A stretch of 13,282 bases of DNA from Coemansia sp. RSA 922 (GCA_027577415.1 JANBQS010000701.1:1-13282), one strand, 5' to 3'; counted from the first letter of the stretch, positions 1 to 7,863 are shown. A program made the numbers and translations. The notes: generated by a model not told the origin, from the letters alone.

Positions 1-791
1 TCGCCGACCTGAGCCCACAAGAGGCGCATAAAAGACCACATGCCAATGGGCTCATCGTTGGTGATAAAGAACACCTGGCCAGCGACGTTTTCGTCATACA
101 ACTTGTCTGCACACAAAAGATGAGCATCGGCTAGGTTGCCCACGTAGGTAAAGTCAAACATGGCGGTGTTGTTGCCGACTTGAATCAGCACGGGGATGTT
201 TTTGCGCTGAGCCAGCAGTGCGCCAGGCGTGGTCTGGCGGTCGCCCGGACCAAAGATTCCCGAGGGCCGCAATGCAGCCGTACGCATGCCGTACATGTCA
301 TTGTACTCCAAAACCATTTTTTCGGCAATGGCTTTGGTCTCCGAGTAGTAGTCAGCAAAGGGGCTCGCATATCCAATACTCTCATCGACGTACTCTAAAC
401 CAGAACCAGAGTATACTACGCTGGCACTACTTGTGTAGACTAGTTTGTCTACACCGGCCTTGCGGCTCTCCTCCAAAACCACCTTGGTTCCCTCAATGTT
501 GACGCGGGTGTGCAGGGCCTCGGGTGCCTTCATAATGGGCGACGCAGTGTGGAATACCACTGTGGCGGTCTGCCCACCAGCATTAAGCGCTGCCTCGACA
601 TCGTCCTTGCTGCAGATATCGCCCTGGAAGAACAAAATATCGTCGTCAAAGTAATTACGGCGAATGTCAAGTACGCGGATCTCGTTCGAATTTCCTGTTG
701 TGCGGCGGCGCTCAGCAAGTGCAGTGACGATGGCGCGACCCAGAAAGCCCTCACCGCCGATAACTAGGTAAATTTCGCTATGTACAGACAT
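1..791 (-). CDS. ERG26: Sterol-4-alpha-carboxylate 3-dehydrogenase (decarboxylating), 3' end missing
   Basis: NAD(P)-dependent dehydrogenase of ergosterol synthesis. In yeast the family oxidises the 3-hydroxyl of 4-alpha-carboxysterols, causing loss of the C4 carboxyl, at the ER membrane with Erg25, Erg27 and Erg28. Reading from the ATG at 791 gives 263 open codons before the window edge, about three quarters of the roughly 350-residue yeast protein. Visible are the N-terminal Rossmann glycine motif IGGEGFLG (residues 11-18), the FHTASP segment after the fourth strand (80-85), LVYTSSA (117-123), the catalytic YSETK of the YxxxK type (Tyr149, Lys153), ALRPSGIFGPGDRQ (173-186) and FDFTYVGNLADAH (212-224), all typical of the 3-beta-HSD/Erg26 family. 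No intron is needed in the visible part. A 15-A run (812-826 on the plus strand, so poly-T on the sense strand) lies just upstream of the start. The gene is divergent from CCP1. The C-terminal part lies outside the window. Confidence 0.93.
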   Translation of the reverse strand, partial: MSVHSEIYLVIGGEGFLGRAIVTALAERRRTTGNSNEIRVLDIRRNYFDDDILFFQGDICSKDDVEAALNAGGQTATVVFHTASPIMKAPEALHTRVNIEGTKVVLEESRKAGVDKLVYTSSASVVYSGSGLEYVDESIGYASPFADYYSETKAIAEKMVLEYNDMYGMRTAALRPSGIFGPGDRQTTPGALLAQRKNIPVLIQVGNNTAMFDFTYVGNLADAHLLCADKLYDENVAGQVFFITNDEPIGMWSFMRLLWAQVG

Positions 792-1219
792 TTCAAAGCC
801 AGTGTACGTTCAAAAAAAAAAAAAAATGAGATAGGGAGAGGGGGGACAAACTGCCAGTCCCTCCCTCTATTTGCACCAAATCGTCATCAAGAGAAGACCG
901 TGGCGGACTGACAGGTGACAGCGTAATCCAGATCAGCCCAAAATAGGCCGAAGTATTAGTAATATTGTGCGCGAGGATCCAGACATGTGTCTACGAGTGT
1001 GTGTGAAAGCGCGCGCATTTACCACTCTCAGGCGATCCAGAAAGAGATGGGAGTGGCTGAGGTCACTGCTGCCGATGAGAGATAACGGAGTGCCTTCTCG
1101 CATAAATAAACGTTTTTCAACTGTCAAACACTGTTCCTTCTCTTGTTCGTTTCTCTTTCTTATTATTTAACTTTTTGACATTTTTCCAACAAATAGCAAG
1201 TACTTTTTAAAAAAAAAAA
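792..1219. promoter_or_regulatory. Divergent promoter region between ERG26 and CCP1
   Basis: This 428 bp spacer must carry the promoters of both flanking genes. It contains an A15 tract (812-826), an imperfect purine/pyrimidine hairpin (837-846 with 858-868), a TATA-like ATAAATAAA stretch near 1102-1110 on the CCP1 side, and a pyrimidine-rich leader (about 1132-1185) ending in an A run that abuts the CCP1 ATG. No convincing coding exon or RNA gene was seen. No clear CCAAT box or other factor site could be assigned by eye. Confidence 0.55.
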
Positions 1220-2293
1220 ATGACTTCTACTCTTCGTACTGTTCCTCGTCTTGCACTTCGTGCACCAGCCACTGCCAAGTTATCTGCACTGCGCCTGCCA
1301 GCTGCATCGACTCTAGCCCTTGCTCGCGCGTACAGCTCGCAGCAGCGGCAGTACCAGCTGCCACGCACACGCAAGGCAGGCACCGGCGGGATTCTCGGCG
1401 TGCTTGCCGCTGGCGCACTCGCCGGATGGTATTTCTACTCAAAGCAGCAAGACGAGACGCCCGCGTGGAAGAAAGTCAACTACCAGAACGTCTACAAGGA
1501 CATTGCCGACTTGCTCGAGGACGAGAACTATGACGATGGATCCTACGGACCCGTGTTTGTACGGCTAGCATGGCACTCGTCAGGCACGTACGACAAGAAG
1601 ACGCGTACTGGCGGGTCTTCCGGCGCTACTATCCGTCATGCGCCAGAGTCTGAGCACGGCGCTAATGCCGGACTCGATGTCGCGCGTCGTCGCCTGGAGC
1701 CCCTGAAGCAAAAGTACCGCAACATCTCATATGGCGACCTATATACGCTGGCTGGCGTTGTCGGGGTTCAGGAGCTCGGCGGACCCACTGTGCAGTGGCG
1801 TCCAGGTCGCTCTGACAAGCTGGCTGATGCGTGCACGCCCGACGGACGTCTTCCTGACGCTGCGCAGGGCGCCGACCATGTGCGTGACATCTTCTACCGC
1901 ATGGGCTTTGACGACCGTGAGATCGCCGCGCTGGTCGGTGCTCATGCCCTCGGCCGCTGCCACACCACCCGCAGTGGCTATGACGGACCATGGAACGCCT
2001 CGCCTACCACGTTTACTAACTTTTTCTACACCGAGCTGCTTGAAAATACCTGGGTTCAAAAGAAGTGGGATGGGCCAAAGCAGTTCGTCGACAAGCCTAC
2101 CGGCGCCTTTATGATGCTGCCCGCTGACATGGCCTTCAAGACTGATCCGCGTTTCCGCACCTATATTGAGCTGTATGCCCGCGACCAAGACACCTTCTTC
2201 AACGACTTTTCCGCTGCCTTCGCCAAGCTCCTGGAGCTCGGCGTCAAGTTCCCTGAGGATGCCCCGACCTACCGCTTCAAGACTCTGGACTAG
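1220..2293 (+). CDS. CCP1: Cytochrome c peroxidase, mitochondrial
   Basis: Haem peroxidase (class I of the plant-type superfamily) that reduces hydrogen peroxide with electrons from ferrocytochrome c in the mitochondrial intermembrane space. It has 357 residues, close to the usual length, with no intron. Residues 1-50 are a basic, Ser/Ala-rich presequence. A hydrophobic segment follows (about 57-73, [17 protein letters not shown]), the bipartite leader that in yeast CCP is cut by m-AAA and rhomboid proteases. The distal haem site is RLAWH (Arg115, Trp118, His119). The proximal histidine is His242 in [10 protein letters not shown]. Trp258 in GPWN matches the yeast radical Trp191, and Asp303 in MMLPADM matches the Asp hydrogen-bonded to the proximal His, so all key residues are present. 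The start is chosen because it yields the full presequence; 11 A residues precede the ATG directly. An ATTAAA poly(A)-like signal lies 53 nt after the stop (2346-2351). The gene converges with the RAD51AP1-like gene, with 73 bp between stop codons. Confidence 0.96.
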   Translation: MTSTLRTVPRLALRAPATAKLSALRLPAASTLALARAYSSQQRQYQLPRTRKAGTGGILGVLAAGALAGWYFYSKQQDETPAWKKVNYQNVYKDIADLLEDENYDDGSYGPVFVRLAWHSSGTYDKKTRTGGSSGATIRHAPESEHGANAGLDVARRRLEPLKQKYRNISYGDLYTLAGVVGVQELGGPTVQWRPGRSDKLADACTPDGRLPDAAQGADHVRDIFYRMGFDDREIAALVGAHALGRCHTTRSGYDGPWNASPTTFTNFFYTELLENTWVQKKWDGPKQFVDKPTGAFMMLPADMAFKTDPRFRTYIELYARDQDTFFNDFSAAFAKLLELGVKFPEDAPTYRFKTLD

Positions 2294-2345
2294 GAGCAAA
2301 GAAAGTCAACCATAGGCCGTCACTTAAATTACTTTACAAACCAAT

Positions 2346-2351
2346 ATTAAA
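2346..2351 (+). terminator. Poly(A) signal-like ATTAAA for CCP1
   Basis: ATTAAA hexamer in AT-rich sequence between the two convergent stop codons (2293 and 2367), placed suitably for 3'-end formation of CCP1. If used, the CCP1 transcript would overlap the 3' coding end of the opposite gene. Confidence 0.4.
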
Positions 2352-2366
2352 CACAACTCTTCTTTA

Positions 2367-3420
2367 CTATTTCTTGGGCAATGTTCGCCGACTGAGACCA
2401 GCACGGGGCGCAGCGGATCCGCCCAGTAGGCTCATTAGCGATGAGCCGCCACCACCGCGCACGCCCGTCCTACGCATTGACCCTGGCGACAATTGCAATG
2501 ATAGTGAGCCTGACGATCCAGCAGACGTCAACAGCGGCCGCGTGGCTTTGGGTGACGTCGGACGTGACGGCGATTTCAGCAGAGATCCCAACTGCGAGGA
2601 GCTGCTCTTCTTCAGAACCGGTCGGGCAATAACCGGTGCAGCCTTTTTCACTGGCGTAGTAGCTGCCGCCTTTTTTACTGCCGGCGCTGCTGCCTTCTTG
2701 CCACGAGATGTCGCAGGCTTTGCTGCTGCTGTGGCGGTCGGTTTGGGTTTGGCTGTTTCTGCTGCCTTTTTGCCCTTTCCCACGACTTTTTTGCCTCCGT
2801 AGTCAGACTCTGAGCCAGACCCTTGGTCAAACTCTTCATCGCTGTCGCTGTCGTCTCTCACTCTCCTAGCCCCGCGTTTAGCTGTCGCGGGTGCAGCTCG
2901 ACTGCTGGGAGGGGATCGATCTCCTTCGTCGGCTGCTTCTGTTGGGCGGCGGACGGGTGACGAGGAAATCTGCTCAGTCTCTGCAGTTCCCTCGCGGTGC
3001 TGTGGCTCATGGTCATCGTCGCTGCCTTCGTCTGAGATATCGTCATGTTTTGTCTTCTTTTTGGCTGGCGATGATTTAGGTTCTACACTGCTCGTAGATG
3101 CCTTTGGTTGTCTGCCTCGCTTCTTGGCCGGCGCCTTTGCACTATCAAGACGGGAGATAAAAGATGGGGGTTTACAATCAGACCGCGGAGCTTATTTGGA
3201 GCTGAGACCACCATCAACTTCAACAAGTTTGCAACTTACCTTGGGCTTGGCTGTTCAAAGTCAGAGTCGTCGCTGGCATCAAACGTCTGTTCAAAGTAGT
3301 TGACTGGTTTGTGAGCACGACTACAGGCAAAAAGTGGAGATGTACCGGAATTTGAGTTGGCAGAGTCTGGCTACACTTGCGTCACGTATAATATAAAAAA
3401 TACTACCTTGAGCGTGACAT
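2367..3420 (-). CDS. RAD51AP1-like recombination protein (three-exon reconstruction)
   Basis: Proposed join on the minus strand: 3420-3407, 3320-3240 and 3141-2367, giving 289 residues. Exon 1 is 14 nt (MSRS plus two bases). Both splice junctions keep the frame in phase 2. Intron 1 (86 nt) has GTAGTA...CTGTAG ends; intron 2 (98 nt) has GTAAGT...GATAG ends. The N-terminus, RAHKPVNYFEQTFDASDDSDF (residues 6-26), resembles that of vertebrate RAD51AP1 (RHKKPVNYSQFDHSDSDDDF from family knowledge). The KPVNY block begins at the same distance from the initiator Met. The extreme C-terminus, PRAGLSRRTLPKK (277-289), resembles the C-terminal RAD51-binding motif (LRLGLSRLARVKPLHP). Between them the chain is disordered: an AT-hook-like KRGRQPK (39-45), acidic Ser/Asp/Glu clusters (67-76, 128-146), and an H1-like Lys/Ala/Pro stretch (149-210). 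RAD51AP1 binds DNA and RAD51 and stimulates strand pairing. No enzyme domain is present. Without the end motifs it would simply be a low-complexity DNA-binding protein. The gene model is firmer than the family assignment. Confidence 0.6.
3142..3239 (-). other. Intron 2 of the RAD51AP1-like gene
   Basis: 98 nt interval with a consensus donor AAG/GTAAGT at 3240/3239 and an acceptor ending TTGATAG at 3142. The intron carries an in-frame TAA (3194-3192) if read through, so splicing is needed to reach the long third exon. A CTGAT-like branch site lies inside. Confidence 0.7.
3321..3406 (-). other. Intron 1 of the RAD51AP1-like gene
   Basis: 86 nt interval starting GTAGTA and ending TTGCCTGTAG on the minus strand. 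Removing it joins a 14 nt start exon to the exon encoding KPVNYFEQ. The exon downstream has no in-frame ATG of its own, so some upstream start exon is required. Confidence 0.6.
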
Positions 3421-3444
3421 TGTATTTGGTTTATAGTAAATTAG

Positions 3445-3454
3445 GTTTATATAA
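3445..3454 (-). promoter_or_regulatory. TATA box upstream of the RAD51AP1-like gene
   Basis: TATATAAACC on the minus strand, its near end 24 nt before the proposed ATG at 3420. This spacing predicts a very short 5' leader and supports 3420 as the start. The rest of the 155 bp spacer (3421-3575) is poly-A/T and shows no other feature. Confidence 0.45.
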
Positions 3455-3575
3455 AAAAATAAAGAGTAAAAAATAAAGACAGAAAGAGCGCGTCGCGTTG
3501 CAGAAGAATGTGTATGTGAAAATCCTCACTTTTTTTCTCGTGCTTTTTTTTGCGCAGCAGCCCAAACTTTTTTTC

Positions 3576-3785
3576 TTAGGTAAACACATTGGAAGCCATC
3601 AAGTTAGTCACGTAGCTTTCTAGTGTCGCTTGTTCTTGTGTTAGCTTGGATATCTCTTGCTCGAGCTGGTCGTATTTCGCTAGCTTTTGCTGAATCTCGG
3701 CCGCCATCGCCTTGACATCCGCTTCGGCGTCGACTGGTGCTGTTGTTGTTGTGGTTGTGGTTGTCGCTGGTGCTGGTCGAGACAT
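3576..3785 (-). CDS. Short coiled-coil (SCOC/SLO1-like) protein
   Basis: 69-residue protein from the ATG at 3785 to TAA at 3576. After a low-complexity start with eight consecutive Thr (residues 8-15), residues about 24-60 form a heptad coiled coil (VKAMAAEIQQKLAKYDQLEQ, then EISKLTQEQATLESYVTNLM). The closing LESYVTNLMASNVF matches the diagnostic end of SCOC-family proteins (human SCOC: GQYIENLMSASSVF from family knowledge). SCOC and yeast Slo1 are small Golgi-associated partners of ARF-like GTPases (Arl1/Arl3); SCOC also affects autophagy. The short length is normal for the family. The poly-Thr tract is encoded by a trinucleotide/hexanucleotide-like repeat (about 3737-3775), a likely length polymorphism. 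The gene lies tandem to the RAD51AP1-like gene (155 bp gap) and divergent from the HECT ligase. Nothing indicates a functional link with these neighbours. Confidence 0.75.
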   Translation of the reverse strand: MSRPAPATTTTTTTTAPVDAEADVKAMAAEIQQKLAKYDQLEQEISKLTQEQATLESYVTNLMASNVFT

Positions 3786-4212
3786 GGCGTTGCTAGTATT
3801 GTATAGAGAAAGTCAAATATGTTGTATCTTTACCTCACCCGTGCCTGTGACTGATGATCACTCCATTGCATTAAGGCCGTGTATGGGAAATTCATGGTCA
3901 TGTACACCATGGGGGGGGGGGCAAAGTCCACCACACCCTTCCGCTTATGTCTGCAGACTCACTATCATTCCAAGAGCTTCTTCTTCACTGACGACAACGC
4001 CCTTCGCCATGGGCATTAAAGGAGGATATCCGCAGTCACCAAACCTTTAGCTCTGTTTAGACCTGGTGATCACGATTTATGCGTGGATTTATGATATGAC
4101 GTGCGCCATTCCCTTGCTTTTCTACATTTTCTTGCTGGCCCTTCTTTGGTTTCCTCTTCCTACTCTTTTTTTCATTATCCTTTTTTTTTACTCTACTAAT
4201 ATCTTTTTAATC
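3786..4212. promoter_or_regulatory. Divergent spacer between the SCOC-like and HECT ligase genes
   Basis: 427 bp holding both promoters. Visible items are an uninterrupted G11 tract (3911-3921), several short upstream ORFs, and a long pyrimidine-rich run (about 4105-4212) directly before the HECT ATG, which resembles fungal core promoters. On the minus strand a 21-codon ORF (4010-3945) begins MAKGVVVSEEEALGMI and contains a GTGAGT donor-like site at 3962-3957. An acceptor-like ACTAG at 3795-3793 lies just before the SCOC start, so a leader intron is possible. No tRNA or other RNA gene was recognised. Confidence 0.45.
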
Positions 4213-7200
4213 ATGTTTAGCTTTCAAGGCGACTTTAAGCGACAGCGGAATATTAATTTGGGTGGTTCTCGCCGCAATGACACCAGTCGCGGCAATGCGA
4301 ATGCCGTGTTAAGTAAGGCGCACGAAGACCGTGAGAGGCGCGAGCTTGAGCGGCGTCGTCAAAAGGCTGTGTCCACTATTCAGAGGTTCTGGCGAGGAAG
4401 GCGAGATACGGCCATTTGGCGCCAGCAGATGCGCGAGAGCTTGGACCTTTCGGTATTGAGTCGTCGCCAGATATCCCTGCCTGAGGCCTACCAGGTCTTG
4501 ACGCACTTTAGTTCTTATTACAACTCTCGCTCAAATGATGCCAACACTATGCACTTGATATTGCAGCTGTTGTTTGGAGCACCAGATGGTATGGAGGCGG
4601 CACCGCCTAGTCAGCGTATACTCGCAATGGTGCGCGAGAGCTCGAGTGACTCAGATGATAGGCAGGACAAGTGGATAGTGCTTGTCTCACGCCTGCTTGG
4701 GCAGTCTATAGACACGCTTGTGTCGGGGCACGCCTCTTTTCGGGGCTATACTGATCTGGTGCTAAGCTCAGTGGCTTGCGCTGCTACCGCTTACGACGGC
4801 AAGACTTGGTCGTTCGGATGGTTGGTCCTATATAGAATGGTCGAAGTGAAGAACCTATATGCCTTCTTGGCGCGGTGTATCTCAGATGGCGATTACAAAT
4901 CAAGCACTGGCAAAGTCACCACGGCGCTTGGCCTGGCGATGCGCCCGCTTGCCTTTGCGCCGATGAGAGATCTGGCCATGCCTTGCTTTTCGCAGTGGAT
5001 CCTAGCCATTCCTGGGCTGCTTAACAAGATCGACGTACAAGGCGTTACGGCACTCACTAGAATTGACGCAGAGTGGATCCAGCTCTTTGAGTGCATTCGC
5101 GACGACATGCTAACAAAACAGCGGCAACAGCAGCAGATATACTCATTGCCCGGTGTAGACAGCATTGAGCTTTCGGTTGCTGCAATCAACACTATTGGCA
5201 ACATGACTGCATTTGTCTCGCCACGGCTATCGCGATCAGGCTCGCTGACCGAGTTCGACTATGCCTTTATCGCTGCGTGTGCGGCATGCGCAAGTGCAGT
5301 CCCCAGCTGTGACCTGTTCGCCGCTAAGCGTACGCTCGTGGGCAATAGCCAGGCATCGCGCTTGGTTCGTGCTGTGGACCCGCTGGCACTAAAGTGGCTG
5401 AACAACGCCATGTCGGCTCAGGTCCTTGAGTTGCTTGTGCGCGCCAGCTGCGAAAGCGCCACCATTGGCCATGGCGGTGACGTGGCAGCAATGTCCGCAC
5501 AGACGTTGTTGCTGACATTTATTCAGCGGTGGGGCGGGACGGTGGGTCGTGCGGCGCTCGATAGCATCTTCCAGTCAGTCGATATTCGTGCGGTTAGGTG
5601 GCATAACGTGTTGTGCGACAAGGGCTTCCTCGAGCGATTTGCTGGAGCGCGCACAAAGATTGAATATATAAAGGCATCCGATCTGTCGAGATTCCAGCTG
5701 CTTTGCGAGGTGCTCAACCGCCAGCTACAGGCAATTGGCGATGACGAGTTGTTTGAGAAGGGCATGTCGTTGTCAATTGACGAGATCAAGGTGGTCGCGC
5801 GGGCGAGCCGCAACATTGCCTTTGCGTTGTACTGGGCGCAGGAGGAGTCCGAGGATATGGTGCGTATCCGCGACGCTACTGCGTCACTTACTCGACAGCT
5901 GTTTATCCGCAATGCGCGCCATCCGTTTGTCGATGAAGAGTTCTGGCTAATCCAGCCTGCTCTTCTCGATATGACCTCGTTTGCAGACAAGGTTGCCGAG
6001 GACCCAGTGTTTACCGCTGAAACAAGCGAGGCTGCTGAAGAGGGTGGAGCATCTTCAGTTGGCTCAGATTCAGAGTCCGAGTCCGACATGGATGTCGACG
6101 ATGATAGTCGGAATGGAAGGAGTGCTGCGCCTGCTGCACTTGGCGCTCGCAGCAGTCGCTTCAGTTGGCTGACAGCGGCATACTCGGGCTTGGCGCGCTC
6201 GCCTCTCTCGCGCGTTGACCGCTCAATAACGACGCCTCGCGTTGCTGTGCTTCGCAACATTCCGTTTGTGGTGCCGTTCAGCGACCGCGTGCGCCTTTTC
6301 CACGCATTGATCAGACGCGACCGTGCACGGTTGAGTGGTGACCCATCTCTTGATCTGTTTGGATCCATGTCACCAAACCACGGGCCGCCTGCTCGCGCCA
6401 GAGTCAGGCGCGGCAGCATCTTTGATGACGGATTCCGAGCGCTGTTTCCCGTACTCAGTGGTCGGCTGGTAAAGATACCGGATTCTTCTGAAGATGGTGT
6501 GCCTTCGCCTCGAGAACCGCTCACCAGGCCTACATTTAGGGCTAGGCAGCAGGAGAGACAGGTTATTGACATTGACGAGTTTGGACAACTGGTCTACGAA
6601 GATGATGCTGACGAATATGGCGAGGACGACGGCGAGGATGAGCGAGGTGGACGTGCCAGAGACTCGTCGTACTGGGGGATGTTAAACATGGAGCAGCTTG
6701 GCATGCCGCGAGGCTCGACGGATAGCAGGGCTATTGCCAGCTTGTCCAGTCGCACTAGCATGTTTAAGCGCCGCATGCAGATCCAGTTTGTCGATGCATA
6801 TGGCATGGTAGAGGCTGGCATTGACGGCGGCGGCGTGTTCAAAGAGTTCCTGACCAGCCTGGTGCGCGAAGCCTTTGACCCCCGCGCGGGAATGTTCAAC
6901 TCCACCGACCACAACCACCTGTACCCGAATCCAGAGGCCCTGCATGGAGACGCCAGCAGCCGGCTACTGATTCTAGACAAGTTCAAGTTCCTTGGTGCCG
7001 TTATTGGCAAGGCGCTGTATGAGGGCGTTCTAGTCGACGCGCCGTTTGCGCAGTTTTTCCTGGGCCGATTCTTGGGACAGCTGCCAGGGTTCAACGACCT
7101 TCCGACGCTTGATGAGGACTTTTACCGTGGACTGGTAGCTCTGAAGAACTACCCACTGTCAGAACAGATATCGGCAGTGGCGGATGATGGCAACGATGAG

Positions 7201-7863
7201 AATGACGAGATATACCAGGTGTTTGGCATGGATTTTACTATCACGGTGAGCACGTGCGACGGCAAAAAGACCGCCGTGCCTCTGGTGCCCCGAGGCGACA
7301 CGATCAAGGTGACGTCGCGGAACCGGCTCCTATACCTTGATCTGATTGCGCAGTTCAAGCTTGTCAAGCAGATAAGCGAGCCCGTAAACTCGTTCCTCTC
7401 TGGCTTGCACGCCATTATTCCGCCTGTTTGGCTGAGCCTGCTGTTTGCCTCGCCGCTGGAGCTCTCGCGCCTGCTGTGCGGCGACTCTGGCACGATCGAT
7501 GTTGCTAACTGGAAGCAGAATACGCACTACGATGGTGCGTACAGGGCTAAGACTAGCGAGCACCCAACTATCGTTGCCTTTTGGAACGTCGTAGAGAACT
7601 CGCTGTCTGAGAAGCAGCGCCAGGACCTGTGCCGCTTCGCTACTAGCTGTGAGCGCCCGCCACTGCTGGGCTTTGCGGAACTCAATCCTCGCTTCTGCAT
7701 CACTAGCAGTAGCAGCGACCAGAACGGCGAGCACGATCATCGGTTGCCCAGCGCGTCGACGTGTGTCAACCTTCTCAAGCTTCCAGTCTATAGCTCTGAG
7801 CGAGTATTACGATCAAAGCTCATTGCAGCGATAGAGTCTGGAGCTGGATTCGACTTGTCGTAG
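4213..7863 (+). CDS. HUL5: HECT-type E3 ubiquitin ligase, UBE3C/Hul5 family
   Basis: E3 ligase that accepts ubiquitin from an E2 on a catalytic cysteine. Hul5/UBE3C works at the proteasome, extending chains on slowly degraded or misfolded substrates. The ATG at 4213 is chosen because it gives MFSFQGDFKRQRNINLGG, matching the conserved UBE3C start (MFSFEGDFK), although the frame is open further upstream. It has 1216 residues in one exon, longer than human UBE3C (1083) and yeast Hul5 (910). An IQ motif lies at about 52-71 (AVSTIQRFWRGRR). A long helical region is interrupted by two acidic, disordered inserts (617-632, Asp/Glu/Ser; 795-810, Asp/Glu). The HECT domain runs from about 850 to 1216, with FVDAYGMVEAGIDGGGVFKE at its N-lobe start, RPPLLGF and PRFCI before the active site, and catalytic Cys1184 (codon 7762-7764) in LPSASTCVNLLKLP. 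The domain is intact, so the enzyme should be active. A short Ser-rich insert (SSSSDQNGEHDH) precedes the catalytic loop. Confidence 0.93.
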   Translation: MFSFQGDFKRQRNINLGGSRRNDTSRGNANAVLSKAHEDRERRELERRRQKAVSTIQRFWRGRRDTAIWRQQMRESLDLSVLSRRQISLPEAYQVLTHFSSYYNSRSNDANTMHLILQLLFGAPDGMEAAPPSQRILAMVRESSSDSDDRQDKWIVLVSRLLGQSIDTLVSGHASFRGYTDLVLSSVACAATAYDGKTWSFGWLVLYRMVEVKNLYAFLARCISDGDYKSSTGKVTTALGLAMRPLAFAPMRDLAMPCFSQWILAIPGLLNKIDVQGVTALTRIDAEWIQLFECIRDDMLTKQRQQQQIYSLPGVDSIELSVAAINTIGNMTAFVSPRLSRSGSLTEFDYAFIAACAACASAVPSCDLFAAKRTLVGNSQASRLVRAVDPLALKWLNNAMSAQVLELLVRASCESATIGHGGDVAAMSAQTLLLTFIQRWGGTVGRAALDSIFQSVDIRAVRWHNVLCDKGFLERFAGARTKIEYIKASDLSRFQLLCEVLNRQLQAIGDDELFEKGMSLSIDEIKVVARASRNIAFALYWAQEESEDMVRIRDATASLTRQLFIRNARHPFVDEEFWLIQPALLDMTSFADKVAEDPVFTAETSEAAEEGGASSVGSDSESESDMDVDDDSRNGRSAAPAALGARSSRFSWLTAAYSGLARSPLSRVDRSITTPRVAVLRNIPFVVPFSDRVRLFHALIRRDRARLSGDPSLDLFGSMSPNHGPPARARVRRGSIFDDGFRALFPVLSGRLVKIPDSSEDGVPSPREPLTRPTFRARQQERQVIDIDEFGQLVYEDDADEYGEDDGEDERGGRARDSSYWGMLNMEQLGMPRGSTDSRAIASLSSRTSMFKRRMQIQFVDAYGMVEAGIDGGGVFKEFLTSLVREAFDPRAGMFNSTDHNHLYPNPEALHGDASSRLLILDKFKFLGAVIGKALYEGVLVDAPFAQFFLGRFLGQLPGFNDLPTLDEDFYRGLVALKNYPLSEQISAVADDGNDENDEIYQVFGMDFTITVSTCDGKKTAVPLVPRGDTIKVTSRNRLLYLDLIAQFKLVKQISEPVNSFLSGLHAIIPPVWLSLLFASPLELSRLLCGDSGTIDVANWKQNTHYDGAYRAKTSEHPTIVAFWNVVENSLSEKQRQDLCRFATSCERPPLLGFAELNPRFCITSSSSDQNGEHDHRLPSASTCVNLLKLPVYSSERVLRSKLIAAIESGAGFDLS

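Noticed and set aside
1739..2299. 186-codon open frame antisense to CCP1
   Set aside because: The opposite frame carries all peroxidase catalytic residues; this one shows no domain and depends on a sense-strand codon bias.
2374..2802. 142-codon plus-strand frame opposite the RAD51AP1-like gene
   Set aside because: Its Ala/Phe/Val-rich product mirrors the Lys/Ala repeats of the minus-strand exon; there are no motifs and no separate promoter.
2367..2861. The RAD51AP1-like gene as a 164-codon single-exon ORF starting at 2861
   Set aside because: That start is GTG, not ATG, and the frame continues upstream to good splice sites, so the short version is only part of exon 3.
5523..6572. A 349-codon open frame antisense to the HECT ligase
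   Set aside because: It lies wholly inside a well-supported conserved gene, has Ser/Arg-rich shadow composition and no recognisable motif. It is explained by the codon bias of the sense strand.
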